Source: Methylocystis sp051061285 (GTDB taxonomy: Bacteria; Pseudomonadota; Alphaproteobacteria; Rhizobiales; Beijerinckiaceae). From it: DNA of 64,000 bases. Positions 18,373 through 25,775 of this stretch are shown piece by piece. The notes beneath the pieces are model-generated. The model was not told where the DNA came from. It searched no databases and saw only the letters and a list, made by a program, of their open reading frames with translations. Where the stretch lies: positions 186,001 through 250,000 of the forward strand of contig NZ_JBPFEA010000048.1 in the NCBI RefSeq assembly GCF_051061285.1. Direction: 5' to 3'. Both the position numbers and the translations under genes were made by a program. Every line of letters starts with the position of its first letter. Positions within the stretch are counted from its first letter, which is position 1.

Positions 18373-18410
18373 CGTCGGCCGACGCTGAGACGTCCGCCGC
18401 CTTCGTCGAT

Positions 18411-19097
18411 GTGTTCATCATCGACGTCGCGCAGATCGCCGCCGACGAATGGCCGAAGCTCGCTGCGCTTCTCGATGAAGCCGAAACAGCGCGGGCGGCG
18501 CGTTTCGCTTTCGAGTCCGATCGCCGCGCCTATGTCGCCGCGCATGCGCTGTTGCGCGCAAGCCTTTCCGAGCGCGCGACATGGGTTGCGCCCGCCGCGT
18601 GGCGATTTGGCGCGACGCCGCACGGCAAGCCCTTCCTGCTGTCGCCGCGCGCCGGCCTTGACGTCAGCCTGTCGCATACCCGCGGCATGGCCGCTGCGGC
18701 GATCGCGTCGGGACGCGACGTCGGCGTCGACGTCGAGTCGTTTCTCAAGCCGCGAGACGCGCTGAAGGTGGCCGAGCGCTTCTTTGCGCCCGAAGAGGCG
18801 GCGATCGTGCGCGCCCAATCCGATCCGGAGTCGCAGAGCGAAGTTTTCTTTGCGATCTGGACTCTCAAGGAGGCTGTCTTGAAGGCGGACGGGCGCGGCC
18901 TGGCGGGCGGGCTCGACAGCTTTGTCGTGAGCCTGTCGCCGCTCGCCGTTAGCAGCGGTCCCGACGAGAGCTACGGCGTTGCGCAATGGCGGCGCGCGGG
19001 TTTCTTCGTCGCTGCGGCGGCGCGCGGCGGCGATGTCACTTTCCGAATCGAGGAAGCGCGCGCGAGCGCGCTGATCCGGACGGGTCAAATCGTTTGA
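18411..19097 (+). CDS. 4'-phosphopantetheinyl transferase superfamily protein (Sfp type)
   Basis: A 228-aa enzyme that attaches the phosphopantetheine arm of CoA to carrier proteins. Hallmarks are GKPFL...LDVSLSHTRGM, DVGVDVESF (Mg ligands) and the FFAIWTLKEAVLKADGRGL block (the WxxKEA motif). The start appears to be GTG, with no strong ribosome site; the frame is open upstream to the stop of the reductase gene, so it may begin a few codons earlier. It sits 38 nt after the ferredoxin reductase. No polyketide or NRPS genes are visible in the window, so the target carrier protein is elsewhere. Confidence 0.88.
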   Translation: MFIIDVAQIAADEWPKLAALLDEAETARAARFAFESDRRAYVAAHALLRASLSERATWVAPAAWRFGATPHGKPFLLSPRAGLDVSLSHTRGMAAAAIASGRDVGVDVESFLKPRDALKVAERFFAPEEAAIVRAQSDPESQSEVFFAIWTLKEAVLKADGRGLAGGLDSFVVSLSPLAVSSGPDESYGVAQWRRAGFFVAAAARGGDVTFRIEEARASALIRTGQIV

Positions 19098-19160
19098 AGC
19101 CTGAGCCCGGCGCGCTAGTTCTGTCGCGAGCTCTTGTCGCGCAGGCATTGGAGGAGATTC

Positions 19161-19748
19161 ATGGCCACCTTGCTATTTATCGTCATTTGCTATGGCGCCG
19201 CTTTGCTTGCGTTGGCCATTTATCTTCAGCCGGATAGTTTCGTCGTGCGGCGAGAGGCGGTCATCAATTCGCCGCCGCGCAAGGTTTTCGCGGCGATCAA
19301 CAATCTGCGCAATTGGGAATCTTGGTCGCCCTGGGCGAAACTCGATCCAAGCGCTGAAACCCGTTACGAGGGACCCGCCGCCGGTCCCGGCGCCGCCTTC
19401 GAATGGGCGGGCGACAAGAATGTCGGCGCAGGGCGCATGACCATCGTCGACAGTCGGCCGAGCGAGCGCGTCGATCTCAGACTCGATATGCGTAAGCCCT
19501 TCGCCGCGGCCAATGACGTGACCTTTTTTCTCGCTCCTGACGGCGAACTGACGAAAGGTCGCTGGCTCGCGCGCACGCTGGGTTTGGGCGGCGATTCTGC
19601 GGCGCATAAGACTCATGTCGTTTGGAGCATGTCCGGCAACGCCAGTCTCGCCAGCAAGGCGATGAACATCTTCGTCAGCCGCGACAAGATGATCGGCGAT
19701 CAGTTCGAGAAAGGCCTCGAAAATCTCGGCGCGCATCTCAGCACATAG
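19161..19748 (+). CDS. SRPBCC family protein (polyketide cyclase/START-like) with membrane anchor
   Basis: A 195-aa protein with an N-terminal membrane helix (residues ~2-22) and a SRPBCC/START-like domain: REAVINSPPRKVFAAINNLRNWESWSPWAKLDP, an arrangement common in alphaproteobacterial hypothetical proteins. The START fold forms a pocket for hydrophobic ligands; no enzyme activity can be assigned. The start is secure, with GGAGGAG ending 3 nt before the ATG. It stands alone between the transferase and the EI24 gene. Confidence 0.8.
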   Translation: MATLLFIVICYGAALLALAIYLQPDSFVVRREAVINSPPRKVFAAINNLRNWESWSPWAKLDPSAETRYEGPAAGPGAAFEWAGDKNVGAGRMTIVDSRPSERVDLRLDMRKPFAAANDVTFFLAPDGELTKGRWLARTLGLGGDSAAHKTHVVWSMSGNASLASKAMNIFVSRDKMIGDQFEKGLENLGAHLST

Positions 19749-19876
19749 CGACAGACCTCTGACCCCGCGCGGCTCTTGCGTCGCGCGCTGCGAAACGCCA
19801 TCTGGATGGCGGCCGCAGCGCGCTCGCCGATTCTGCGGCGCGACTCGCCGTGATTGATGCAGGTGTTTGACTCGTT

Positions 19877-20581
19877 ATGACCGAAATGTTCGAAGCCGCT
19901 TTGGCGGCGCTGCGCCAGATCGTGACGCCGCCGTTCCGGGCGGTCCTCGTCAAGAGTCTGGGCATGACCTTCCTGCTGCTGGCGCTGGCCTGGGTCGGTC
20001 TCGATAAGCTCGCTATGTCCTTCGTGATGGTCGAGCATCCTTGGCTGCAGACGGCTCTCACCTATGCGATGGGCGCCGGACTGTTCTTCCTGATGGCGTT
20101 TCTCATCGCCCCCGTCTCCGTGCTGGTTTCGGGATTATTCCTCGACGATCTCGCCGATCATGTCGAAGCGGACCTCTATCCGCCGGGACAACACGGTCGC
20201 GCCATTCCGGCGACCCAGGCGATTTTCATGGGCCTGCGCTTCGCGGGGATTTCGGCGGTCGTCAATTTTTTCGCGCTGCTGCTGCTCTTCGTGCCGGGAA
20301 TAAACGCCGCGGCCTTTCTGCTCGCCAACGCCTATCTCTTCGGTCGCGAATATTTTCTCTTCGCCGCGACGCGCTTTCGTTCGCTACAAGAATCGGAAGA
20401 GTTGCGCCGTCGCCATGCGCTGCGGCTCTTCGTCGCCGGACTGTTCATCGCCGTCTTCGTCGCGACGCCGGGACTGAACGTGCTGACGCCGCTCTTTGCC
20501 GTCGCCTTCATGACCCGCATCCATCGGATGCTGCCGCCAAGCCCGCGCGGAGAAACGGCGCAGTCCGCCCGCCGACGCTAG
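19877..20581 (+). CDS. EI24/CysZ-like integral membrane protein
   Basis: A 234-aa membrane protein with about four to five hydrophobic segments, including FLLLALAWVG, ALTYAMGAGLFFLMAFLIAPVSVLVSGLFLDDLAD and FVPGINAAAFLLANAYLFGREYF. The APVSVLVSGLFLDDLADHVE and NAYLFGREYF stretches match the EI24 domain shared by the sulfate transporter CysZ. A role in sulfate uptake is possible, but alphaproteobacterial members are not well characterised. It converges on the NDUFA9-like gene. Confidence 0.75.
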   Translation: MTEMFEAALAALRQIVTPPFRAVLVKSLGMTFLLLALAWVGLDKLAMSFVMVEHPWLQTALTYAMGAGLFFLMAFLIAPVSVLVSGLFLDDLADHVEADLYPPGQHGRAIPATQAIFMGLRFAGISAVVNFFALLLLFVPGINAAAFLLANAYLFGREYFLFAATRFRSLQESEELRRRHALRLFVAGLFIAVFVATPGLNVLTPLFAVAFMTRIHRMLPPSPRGETAQSARRR

Positions 20582-20597
20582 CTCGGAAGCGACGTCG

Positions 20598-21629
20598 TCA
20601 ACGCGAGGCGGATTCGCCCAGCCGCTGCGTCTGATATTGCCCCACTTTGCGGAAGCGATAGAGATAGGTGGGAACGATCGACTCGATCGATTGCGGATCG
20701 GCGATTCCCAGCCCCTGGAGGGTGCGCGCTTCCGCCTTCGCCGCATCGCTGACGACATTGTCGCGTTTGAGCAATTCGACCTGATCACGCGTCATGCGCA
20801 AGAGCGTCGGGAACAGTCCCAGCGAAAGCTTGGTCAGCAGCTGCGTCACGCTGGCCATAAGCTTGCCGGCGCCGAAGGAGAGTTTCAGGAGGCGGCGCTG
20901 GCGCTGCGTCACCTTTAGAACATAATCGACGATCTCCGCGAAGCTTTTGACCTCCGGACCGCCGAGTTCATAAGCGACGCCCGGCTTGGCGCGGCCGGCG
21001 AGCGCGATCGCCACCGCGTCGGCGACGTCGCCGACATAGACCGGTTGGAATTTCGTCTCGGCGCCGACGATCGGCACGAGGGGAAAGTAGCGCGCCATGG
21101 TGGCGAAGCGGTTGAAGAAATCATCTTCCGGCCCGAAAATCACAGAAGGGCGCAGGATGACCGCGGAAGGAACCGCCGCAAGCATGGCGGCTTCGCCTTC
21201 CGCCTTGCTTCGGCCATAGGCCGAACGCGACTGCGGATCGGCGCCGATGGCGGAGATGTGGACGACATTATCGATGCCGGCGGCTTTCGCCGCCTCGGCG
21301 ATCACGCGCGCGCCGCCCGCCTGCACGCTCGAGAATTTCTGCGCGCCGGTTTCAGCAAGGATGCCCACGAGATTAACCACCGCCGAGGCGCCGCGCAGGG
21401 CCGCCGCGATCGACTCCGGACTGCGCACATTCGCCTGCACCGCCATCACCTGGCCAACACGGCCGAGCGGCTGAAGAAAGAAGGCAAGGTCCGGCCGCCG
21501 GCAGGCGACGCGCACGCGCCAGCCGTCGCGGGCCAGCGCCCGGACAACATAACGGCCGACAAAGCCGGAGCCGCCGAACACCGTCACCACCCGTCCTTCG
21601 CCAATGGTCTGGTTATTGTCGCCGATCAT
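20598..21629 (-). CDS. Complex I NDUFA9-like NAD(P)-binding protein (atypical SDR)
   Basis: A 343-aa extended short-chain dehydrogenase-like protein. The Rossmann motif VTVFGGSGFVGRYVVRALA is at the N-terminus, followed by VNLVGILAETGAQKF, HISAIGADPQSRSAYGRSKAEGE and AVILRPSVIFGPEDDFFNRFA. These match the NDUFA9-like family, which in mitochondria is a complex I accessory subunit; the bacterial role is not established. The ATG at 21629 follows GGAG about 10 nt upstream; the longer frame to 21779 has an Arg/Pro-rich extension and is rejected. The upstream gap leads to the tRNA-Leu gene. Confidence 0.85.
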   Translation of the reverse strand: MIGDNNQTIGEGRVVTVFGGSGFVGRYVVRALARDGWRVRVACRRPDLAFFLQPLGRVGQVMAVQANVRSPESIAAALRGASAVVNLVGILAETGAQKFSSVQAGGARVIAEAAKAAGIDNVVHISAIGADPQSRSAYGRSKAEGEAAMLAAVPSAVILRPSVIFGPEDDFFNRFATMARYFPLVPIVGAETKFQPVYVGDVADAVAIALAGRAKPGVAYELGGPEVKSFAEIVDYVLKVTQRQRRLLKLSFGAGKLMASVTQLLTKLSLGLFPTLLRMTRDQVELLKRDNVVSDAAKAEARTLQGLGIADPQSIESIVPTYLYRFRKVGQYQTQRLGESASR

Positions 21630-21813
21630 CGCGATTTGCTCCGCTTGCGCCGCGCCGGATTCCGCCGGAAAAAAGGTCGCTAAGGCTCTAGCGAAATTTG
21701 ACGACGAAGGAAATGCGCGAGGCGGGCGCCGCCGCGACCTCGGCGGCCATGTGGTTTTGCATAAAGCGCGCATTGACACGAGGCGGCCGCTGCCCCTATG
21801 AGACGCGCTCTAA

Positions 21814-21898
21814 GCCCAGGTGGCGGAATTGGTAGACGCGCTGGTTTCAGGTACCAGTGGTGAAAGCCGTGGAGGTTCGAGTCCTCTCCTGGGCACCA
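21814..21898 (+). tRNA. tRNA-Leu (anticodon CAG)
   Basis: An 85-nt class II tRNA. The acceptor stem GCCCAGG pairs with CCTGGGC, followed by A and an encoded CCA (21896-21898). The anticodon stem CTGGT/ACCAG encloses the loop TTCAGGT, giving anticodon CAG for CUG codons. The T-arm has GAGGTTCGAGTCCTC, and an extra arm (GTGGTGAAAGCC) is present, as expected for Leu. Degraded mobile DNA lies downstream; no second copy of the tRNA 3' end was found as an att site. Confidence 0.96.
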
Positions 21899-22096
21899 TC
21901 CAGATGGATTTAATCAATATTTTTCAAGCAGTTGCGCGTCAGGATGTCAGTCGGTCCCACAACTAGTCCCACACTCGCATGATTTCCCGATTTGCAGCCG
22001 AGCTTATTTGGCTCGGCGCGCGCTATCCCTCGCATGCGCGCCTGCGCTTCCGGAAGAACTGACAAAGTGAGCGCGGCGGCCCGGTGTGGGCTCGTT

Positions 22097-22804
22097 CTAA
22101 TAGGCGCCGTTGTGAACACCGCCTTCGCATTCGGGGAAACTAATGGCGGTTTGCGCTTTTCCGTCCGCATTGACAGGACCGATTTGAGTTGCCGTAAGCT
22201 CGTTACAAAATTCGGTGCGATGAACTTTCCTATCTTCGAAAACATCAAAATATTCAGTCCATCCCCAAACGAAGATTCTGATTTTTCCCTCTCTAGCCAA
22301 TTTGAAAGTCTGCAAAGGGATTCTCATTACCGCACTTCCGGTAGTTTGTCCGGGTCCCATTACGGTTCTTTCGGGGGAGCTGGAGCTGTAATTCTCATCT
22401 TTTTCGAGATCGGGGAACGTATAATTGTCAGGCAGCCCCTTTCCACCGAATGCCTTCCAATTAATCCAACGAGAAACCCTCATTGCGGGTGTCGACCCGC
22501 TATTTTTCCAGAATGCAGTGACTATCTGGAAATCTCCCATTATCCCGCTTTCGAAGGAAGCTCGGTAGACGAAAGCTTTTTGGACGGATTCGAAATCGTT
22601 TCCCGAGCTATGCGTTTCATTCCACTGCAATACAGCTATAAAAACCAAAACGCCGGTGAATATCGCGAGCCAAGCCGTGAATCCGGCAATAGCGTCTGTT
22701 TGCCCAAGATACAAACACCTCGAACGTCCCTTTATCCTGCTTTCTATTTTTTTGCGACGCTCGGCTTCCTTGGCCTCATACTTCTCTTTGGTCCATTCGC
22801 GCAT
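22097..22804 (-). CDS. Hypothetical membrane-anchored protein in the tRNA-proximal island
   Basis: A 235-aa protein, not assigned to a named family. The N-terminal ~30 residues are strongly charged (REWTKEKYEAKEAERRKK), followed by a single hydrophobic helix (AGFTAWLAIFTGVLVFIAVL, residues ~40-60) and a soluble domain of ~170 residues with KAFVYRASFE and KIRIFVWGWTEYFDVF. Similar one-helix proteins occur on alphaproteobacterial genomic islands. Base composition is visibly less GC-rich than the flanks. ATG at 22804 is used, with an in-frame TTG two codons earlier. Whether it is expressed is unknown. Confidence 0.6.
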   Translation of the reverse strand: MREWTKEKYEAKEAERRKKIESRIKGRSRCLYLGQTDAIAGFTAWLAIFTGVLVFIAVLQWNETHSSGNDFESVQKAFVYRASFESGIMGDFQIVTAFWKNSGSTPAMRVSRWINWKAFGGKGLPDNYTFPDLEKDENYSSSSPERTVMGPGQTTGSAVMRIPLQTFKLAREGKIRIFVWGWTEYFDVFEDRKVHRTEFCNELTATQIGPVNADGKAQTAISFPECEGGVHNGAY

Positions 22805-22910
22805 AAGCAATCCGTCCGCCGAGAAAACATCGGCTTTGCAATGGCAGTAATTGGTTCGATCTCACCATGGCTATGATGGCGATCGTAATTCTGATCGAGG
22901 CTAGTTGCCG

Positions 22911-23003
22911 TTAGATGTCTCCCAAGTCTATGCCGGTTACGCCGAGAACGGCAATGCAAGCTAGAAGAAAAATCGCGGAGAATGTTCCCCGCTTCAGCTT
23001 CAT
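22911..23003 (-). CDS. Possible 30-aa hydrophobic peptide
   Basis: A short frame reads MKLKRGTFSAIFLLACIAVL followed by ten more residues and TAA. It has a basic start and one hydrophobic core, like a signal peptide or a toxin-like membrane peptide. Its ATG overlaps the stop (ATGA) of the decayed frame upstream, which could give coupled translation. No clear Shine-Dalgarno. It may be chance. Confidence 0.25.
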   Translation of the reverse strand: MKLKRGTFSAIFLLACIAVLGVTGIDLGDI

Positions 23004-23270
23004 CGGGATCGAGGCTTCGGTTTCGTTGAAACCCGGCCGTCAGCGAGCGCTTCCCGGCAAAGGACGATCTTCTCTGTCCGCTTAAATATGTGGTGAATAT
23101 CGACGTAGGGCTTCACGTCAGCGTCTGAGTCGAATATTTGCATCGACGCCAATACATGCGCGCGATCGGCGCGGGCTTGTTCTAGCTGGCGCTCATAGAG
23201 CTTAATGACGGCAATGATTTCGTCGCGCTTCTCTGCGCAGGGTGGTGACTGTGCGTATCTCAGCCATGCC
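23004..23270 (-). pseudogene. Frameshifted remnant of a small conserved hypothetical protein
   Basis: A start-like MAEIRTVTTL (ATG near 23268) is continued, after a +1 shift in frame, by EKRDEIIAVIKLYERQLEQ and then by ARADRAHVLASMQIFDSDAD and VPYVD-like residues (KPYVDIHHIFKRTEKIVLC). The coiled KRxEI...YExQL...A...F pattern is that of a small alphaproteobacterial hypothetical protein with an N-terminal coiled coil. The frame break, the lack of the usual C-terminal region and the location next to a transposase fragment indicate a pseudogene. Programmed frameshifting is possible but there is no slippery run. Confidence 0.45.
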
Positions 23271-23271
23271 G

Positions 23272-23559
23272 AAAAAATAAGGCGTTGCCGGCTGTGGCGT
23301 TTGCGCCATAATACCGAACTGGCGCTCCGAGCGGATCGAATGCTTGCAGTAGCATTGCACCCCAGCAGCATCTCCGCCGGGATCGACGGGCGGCCAATCG
23401 GCGTATATAGCGGCCGAGAAATCGCCTGCCAGCGCCGCCAAAGTCTTGTTCACAAGCAATCGGATCGCTCGCAGCGGAAGATCCTTTCCAACCTGCGCTT
23501 CAAGATCGACATAGCTGAATAGCGATCCTGTGCGCCGATCTTCGCCCCGTATGATTCAT
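23272..23559 (-). pseudogene. IS5-type transposase, N-terminal fragment with frameshifts
   Basis: Reading the minus strand from an ATG at 23559 and allowing frame changes gives RGEDRRTGSLFSYVDLE, then PLRAIRLLVNKTLAALAGDF, then GRPSIPAEMLL and SIRSERQ. These blocks, in this order, are the N-terminus of IS5/IS1182-like transposases (usual form: LFSYV..E..V....PLR.IR ... GRPSIPPE.LLRA ... YSIRSERQL). The catalytic DDE domain is missing. At least two frame breaks are needed, so it is inactive. Confidence 0.75.
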
Positions 23560-23604
23560 CCCTCGTCGAGCAAGAAAAATGAGTCACATCGTGATCGAGC
23601 GGCC

Positions 23605-23632
23605 CGAGACGTTTTCAACAGCGTCTCATAGT
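23605..23632. mobile_element. Probable IS terminal inverted-repeat remnant
   Basis: GAGACG-ttttcaacag-CGTCTC forms a 6-bp inverted repeat around 23608-23629. On the minus strand it contains CTGTTGAAAA, a motif typical of IS5/IS1182-family ends, and it lies about 50-70 bp upstream of the transposase fragment, where the left end would be expected. Confidence 0.4.
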
Positions 23633-23665
23633 AAAGAATGATTGGTCGAGGCTGTGCCACTCGTC

Positions 23666-25138
23666 TCACCAGCTGGTCAGTCGGCGCATCTGCGGGTTTT
23701 TTTTGTGAAAATGCGCGTCCATTCGGCCGATTAGGCGGTCAATCTCGCCGATCGCCTTGATGAGATGCGGCCCCTTATTCAGCATCACGCATTCGGCCCG
23801 CGCCGCCATGGCCGCGTCGGTCATCTCGCCCCGCGAAAAGGCGCCCGTTTTAACCAGATTCTCCATCACCTGCGTCGCCCAGATCACTGGAACCCGCGCC
23901 GCTTCGCCGATCCACAAGATTTCCTCCTGCATTTCGGCCAGACGCGTAAAGCCGATTTCAATCGCCAGATCGCCGCGCGCGATCATCACCGCTATTGGCT
24001 GGCGTGCGGCGGCGCGCACGATCAGGTCCGGGAGATGGCGCACGGCGCGCGGCGTTTCGATCTTCAACACCAGCGGAATGGTTCGCCAGTCGTCCGGACG
24101 AATTTCGGCGAGCCTCGCCTGCAGTAATTCAATGTCTTCAACACTTTGGACGAAGGAAAAATCGATGGCGTCGGCATGGACGGCGACAAAGCGCAAATCC
24201 TCGCGGTCTTTCGCGGTCAAGGCGGGGATGGCCAGTTCCGCGTCGGGGAAATTTAGGCCTTTTTCGGATTTGAGTTTATAGCCTTCCGCGTCGCAGCGGG
24301 TGATGCGGGCGATGACGAAATCGTCTTCGACCCGCTCGATCCTCGCCTCCGCCTTGCCGTCGTCGATCGAAAGGCGGTCGCCCGGCTTCGAGGCGTCGAG
24401 CGTCTCGGTCAAAGTGCATTCGACAGCGAAAGCGGCGTCCTTCTTGCCCGGCCGGTCGAGTTTGCCGGGCGCGACCAGCGCAATCAGATCGTCGATCCGG
24501 ACACGCTTGTCGTGGTGGAGCGCGCAAAATTCGCCGGTGCGGACCTTTGGACCGGCGAGGTCCATAAAAATGCGCATCCTTCGCCCGGTGTGCTCGCCAG
24601 CGGCATGCACATGCTCGATCATCCGCGCCCATTTGTCGGCGTCATCATGCGCGCAATTGATACGCACGGCCTCCACGCCCTTCTCTGCCAGCGACAACAT
24701 GAAGCTTCTATCCTCCGCCGCTTCCGACGGGCAGGTGACGAGCAATGAGGCGATGCCGTCGGTGGATATGTCGCCGAAAAGGGCGCGTGTGCGGGCGGCC
24801 AGCTCCTTTTCGCCCGCGAAAAACGCTTCCTCATCCGGCTTCGCCCATTTTTCGCGCCCGGCGAGAGCGCTCAGCGCGGCGCGCACGGCCTGCAGCGTCG
24901 GCAGGACGCGGCTTTCCAGCCGCCCCAGCGAGGACAGGCCGAGCGCCATCAGTTCGCGTTGCGTCGCGCGCAGATCGTAACGGCGCAGGGCAAGATAGGC
25001 GGCGAGATTTTCGGCGCTGGCCACGAAATCCGGGCGGATCGCCCAGTCTTGCCACTCTTCCGCCTGACGCGCCGCGTCGAGTTGCAGTTGCGCGCACAGA
25101 CGATCGATTTCATCGTAAAGCGCCGAAGGATCGGCCAT
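23666..25138 (-). CDS. Pyruvate-kinase-like protein, N-terminally extended and lacking the C-domain
   Basis: A 490-aa protein. The first ~125 residues form a helical extension not found in ordinary pyruvate kinase. The barrel then follows: VRINCAHDD, IFMDLAGPKVRTGEF, a B-domain-like insertion, LSIDDGKAEARI, KGLNFPDAELAIPALTAKD, DFSFVQSVEDI, the catalytic VLKIETPRAV, MIARGDLAIEIG and VIWATQVMENL...SRGEMTDAA. The protein ends about 40 residues later, so the usual C-terminal regulatory domain is absent. In the K+-site motif the usual NFSH reads NCAH. The ATG at 25138 is preferred over a start at 25198. It may be a divergent pyruvate kinase or a related enolpyruvyl enzyme. Confidence 0.8.
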   Translation of the reverse strand: MADPSALYDEIDRLCAQLQLDAARQAEEWQDWAIRPDFVASAENLAAYLALRRYDLRATQRELMALGLSSLGRLESRVLPTLQAVRAALSALAGREKWAKPDEEAFFAGEKELAARTRALFGDISTDGIASLLVTCPSEAAEDRSFMLSLAEKGVEAVRINCAHDDADKWARMIEHVHAAGEHTGRRMRIFMDLAGPKVRTGEFCALHHDKRVRIDDLIALVAPGKLDRPGKKDAAFAVECTLTETLDASKPGDRLSIDDGKAEARIERVEDDFVIARITRCDAEGYKLKSEKGLNFPDAELAIPALTAKDREDLRFVAVHADAIDFSFVQSVEDIELLQARLAEIRPDDWRTIPLVLKIETPRAVRHLPDLIVRAAARQPIAVMIARGDLAIEIGFTRLAEMQEEILWIGEAARVPVIWATQVMENLVKTGAFSRGEMTDAAMAARAECVMLNKGPHLIKAIGEIDRLIGRMDAHFHKKNPQMRRLTSW

Positions 25139-25682
25139 GACTCGCCCCAGAATCTCCAGGTTCAGGCCTAGGCCCGGCCTAAGTCTGTTACGTGACAAGA
25201 ATCAAAAACCCTGCCGCACGGCGCGAGGGGGGCTGATTTCAAGTGCAGTTCGATAGCACGAAGTTCGGCAGGCGGCGTTTTTCGTGCGGTTCGGCGATTG
25301 ATCGCGGTGTAGCGGCCATGCTTGAGGGCATGATTATTCCCTTTGACCGCGCGCAGTAGCCACTCTGTTGAGGGACGCCCTGGTTCGCCGTTGGCGTCGG
25401 CTCGGCGGTCAGTCTGATCGGCTGTCGCTGTTGGCGGCAGAATGCGAATTTTTTCAGCGCTCGCTGCCGCCTCTCAAGCAAAGCGCGCCACGCGAATGGT
25501 TCCTCGTGAACGTTTCGCTTGCCAGCGTGTGTAACCGCGAACGCTCGCAAAAGCCTGTCGTTCAGCGTGACTAAGCGACTAGCGCCATACGGCTTGGCTG
25601 TAGGTGGCGCCTTCATTGCATCCGTTTAGCGCGAGGGCGTCGCTTGCGACGTCACCCGGTCCACAGAAGGGCCCCCAGCATC
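25139..25682. other. Intergenic region, no convincing gene
   Basis: Between the pyruvate-kinase-like gene and the outer-membrane transporter, frames on both strands are short, Arg/Ser-rich and lack ribosome sites. The last ~120 bases contain stable hairpins (for example GCGTCGCTTGCGACG near 25641-25656) leading into the terminator at 25683, so this part probably is a structured leader or a small RNA. Confidence 0.5.
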
Positions 25683-25732
25683 GCCGCTGTCCTGAACGTC
25701 TGCTTCGCAGGCGTTCAGGCAGCGGCTTTTTT
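25683..25732 (+). terminator. Strong rho-independent terminator upstream of the transporter gene
   Basis: GCCGCTG (25683-25689) pairs with CAGCGGC (25720-25726), and inside it CTGAACG (25692-25698) pairs with CGTTCAG (25712-25718) with further pairs towards the loop. TTTTTT follows at 25727-25732. It reads on the plus strand and ends 43 nt before the ATG at 25776. No plus-strand gene lies upstream, so it either ends a small RNA or acts as an attenuator in the leader of the transporter gene. Confidence 0.85.
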
Positions 25733-25775
25733 CGTTTCTGGGGCGCGCGCAGGCGAGATGCAGATGAGGTTCGCG

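Noticed and set aside
21910..22248. 112-codon minus-strand frame just after the tRNA
   Set aside because: Overlaps the end of the better-supported 235-aa gene in another frame, lacks a ribosome site and shows no family pattern.
23266..23272. Programmed ribosomal frameshift in the small hypothetical frame
   Set aside because: No slippery heptamer or downstream structure is visible at the break, and the neighbouring transposase fragment is also frameshifted, so decay is simpler.
25239..25616. 125-codon minus-strand frame and overlapping 68-codon plus-strand frame
   Set aside because: Both have Arg/Ser/Pro-rich composition, no ribosome site and no recognisable pattern; treated as non-coding leader/intergenic DNA.
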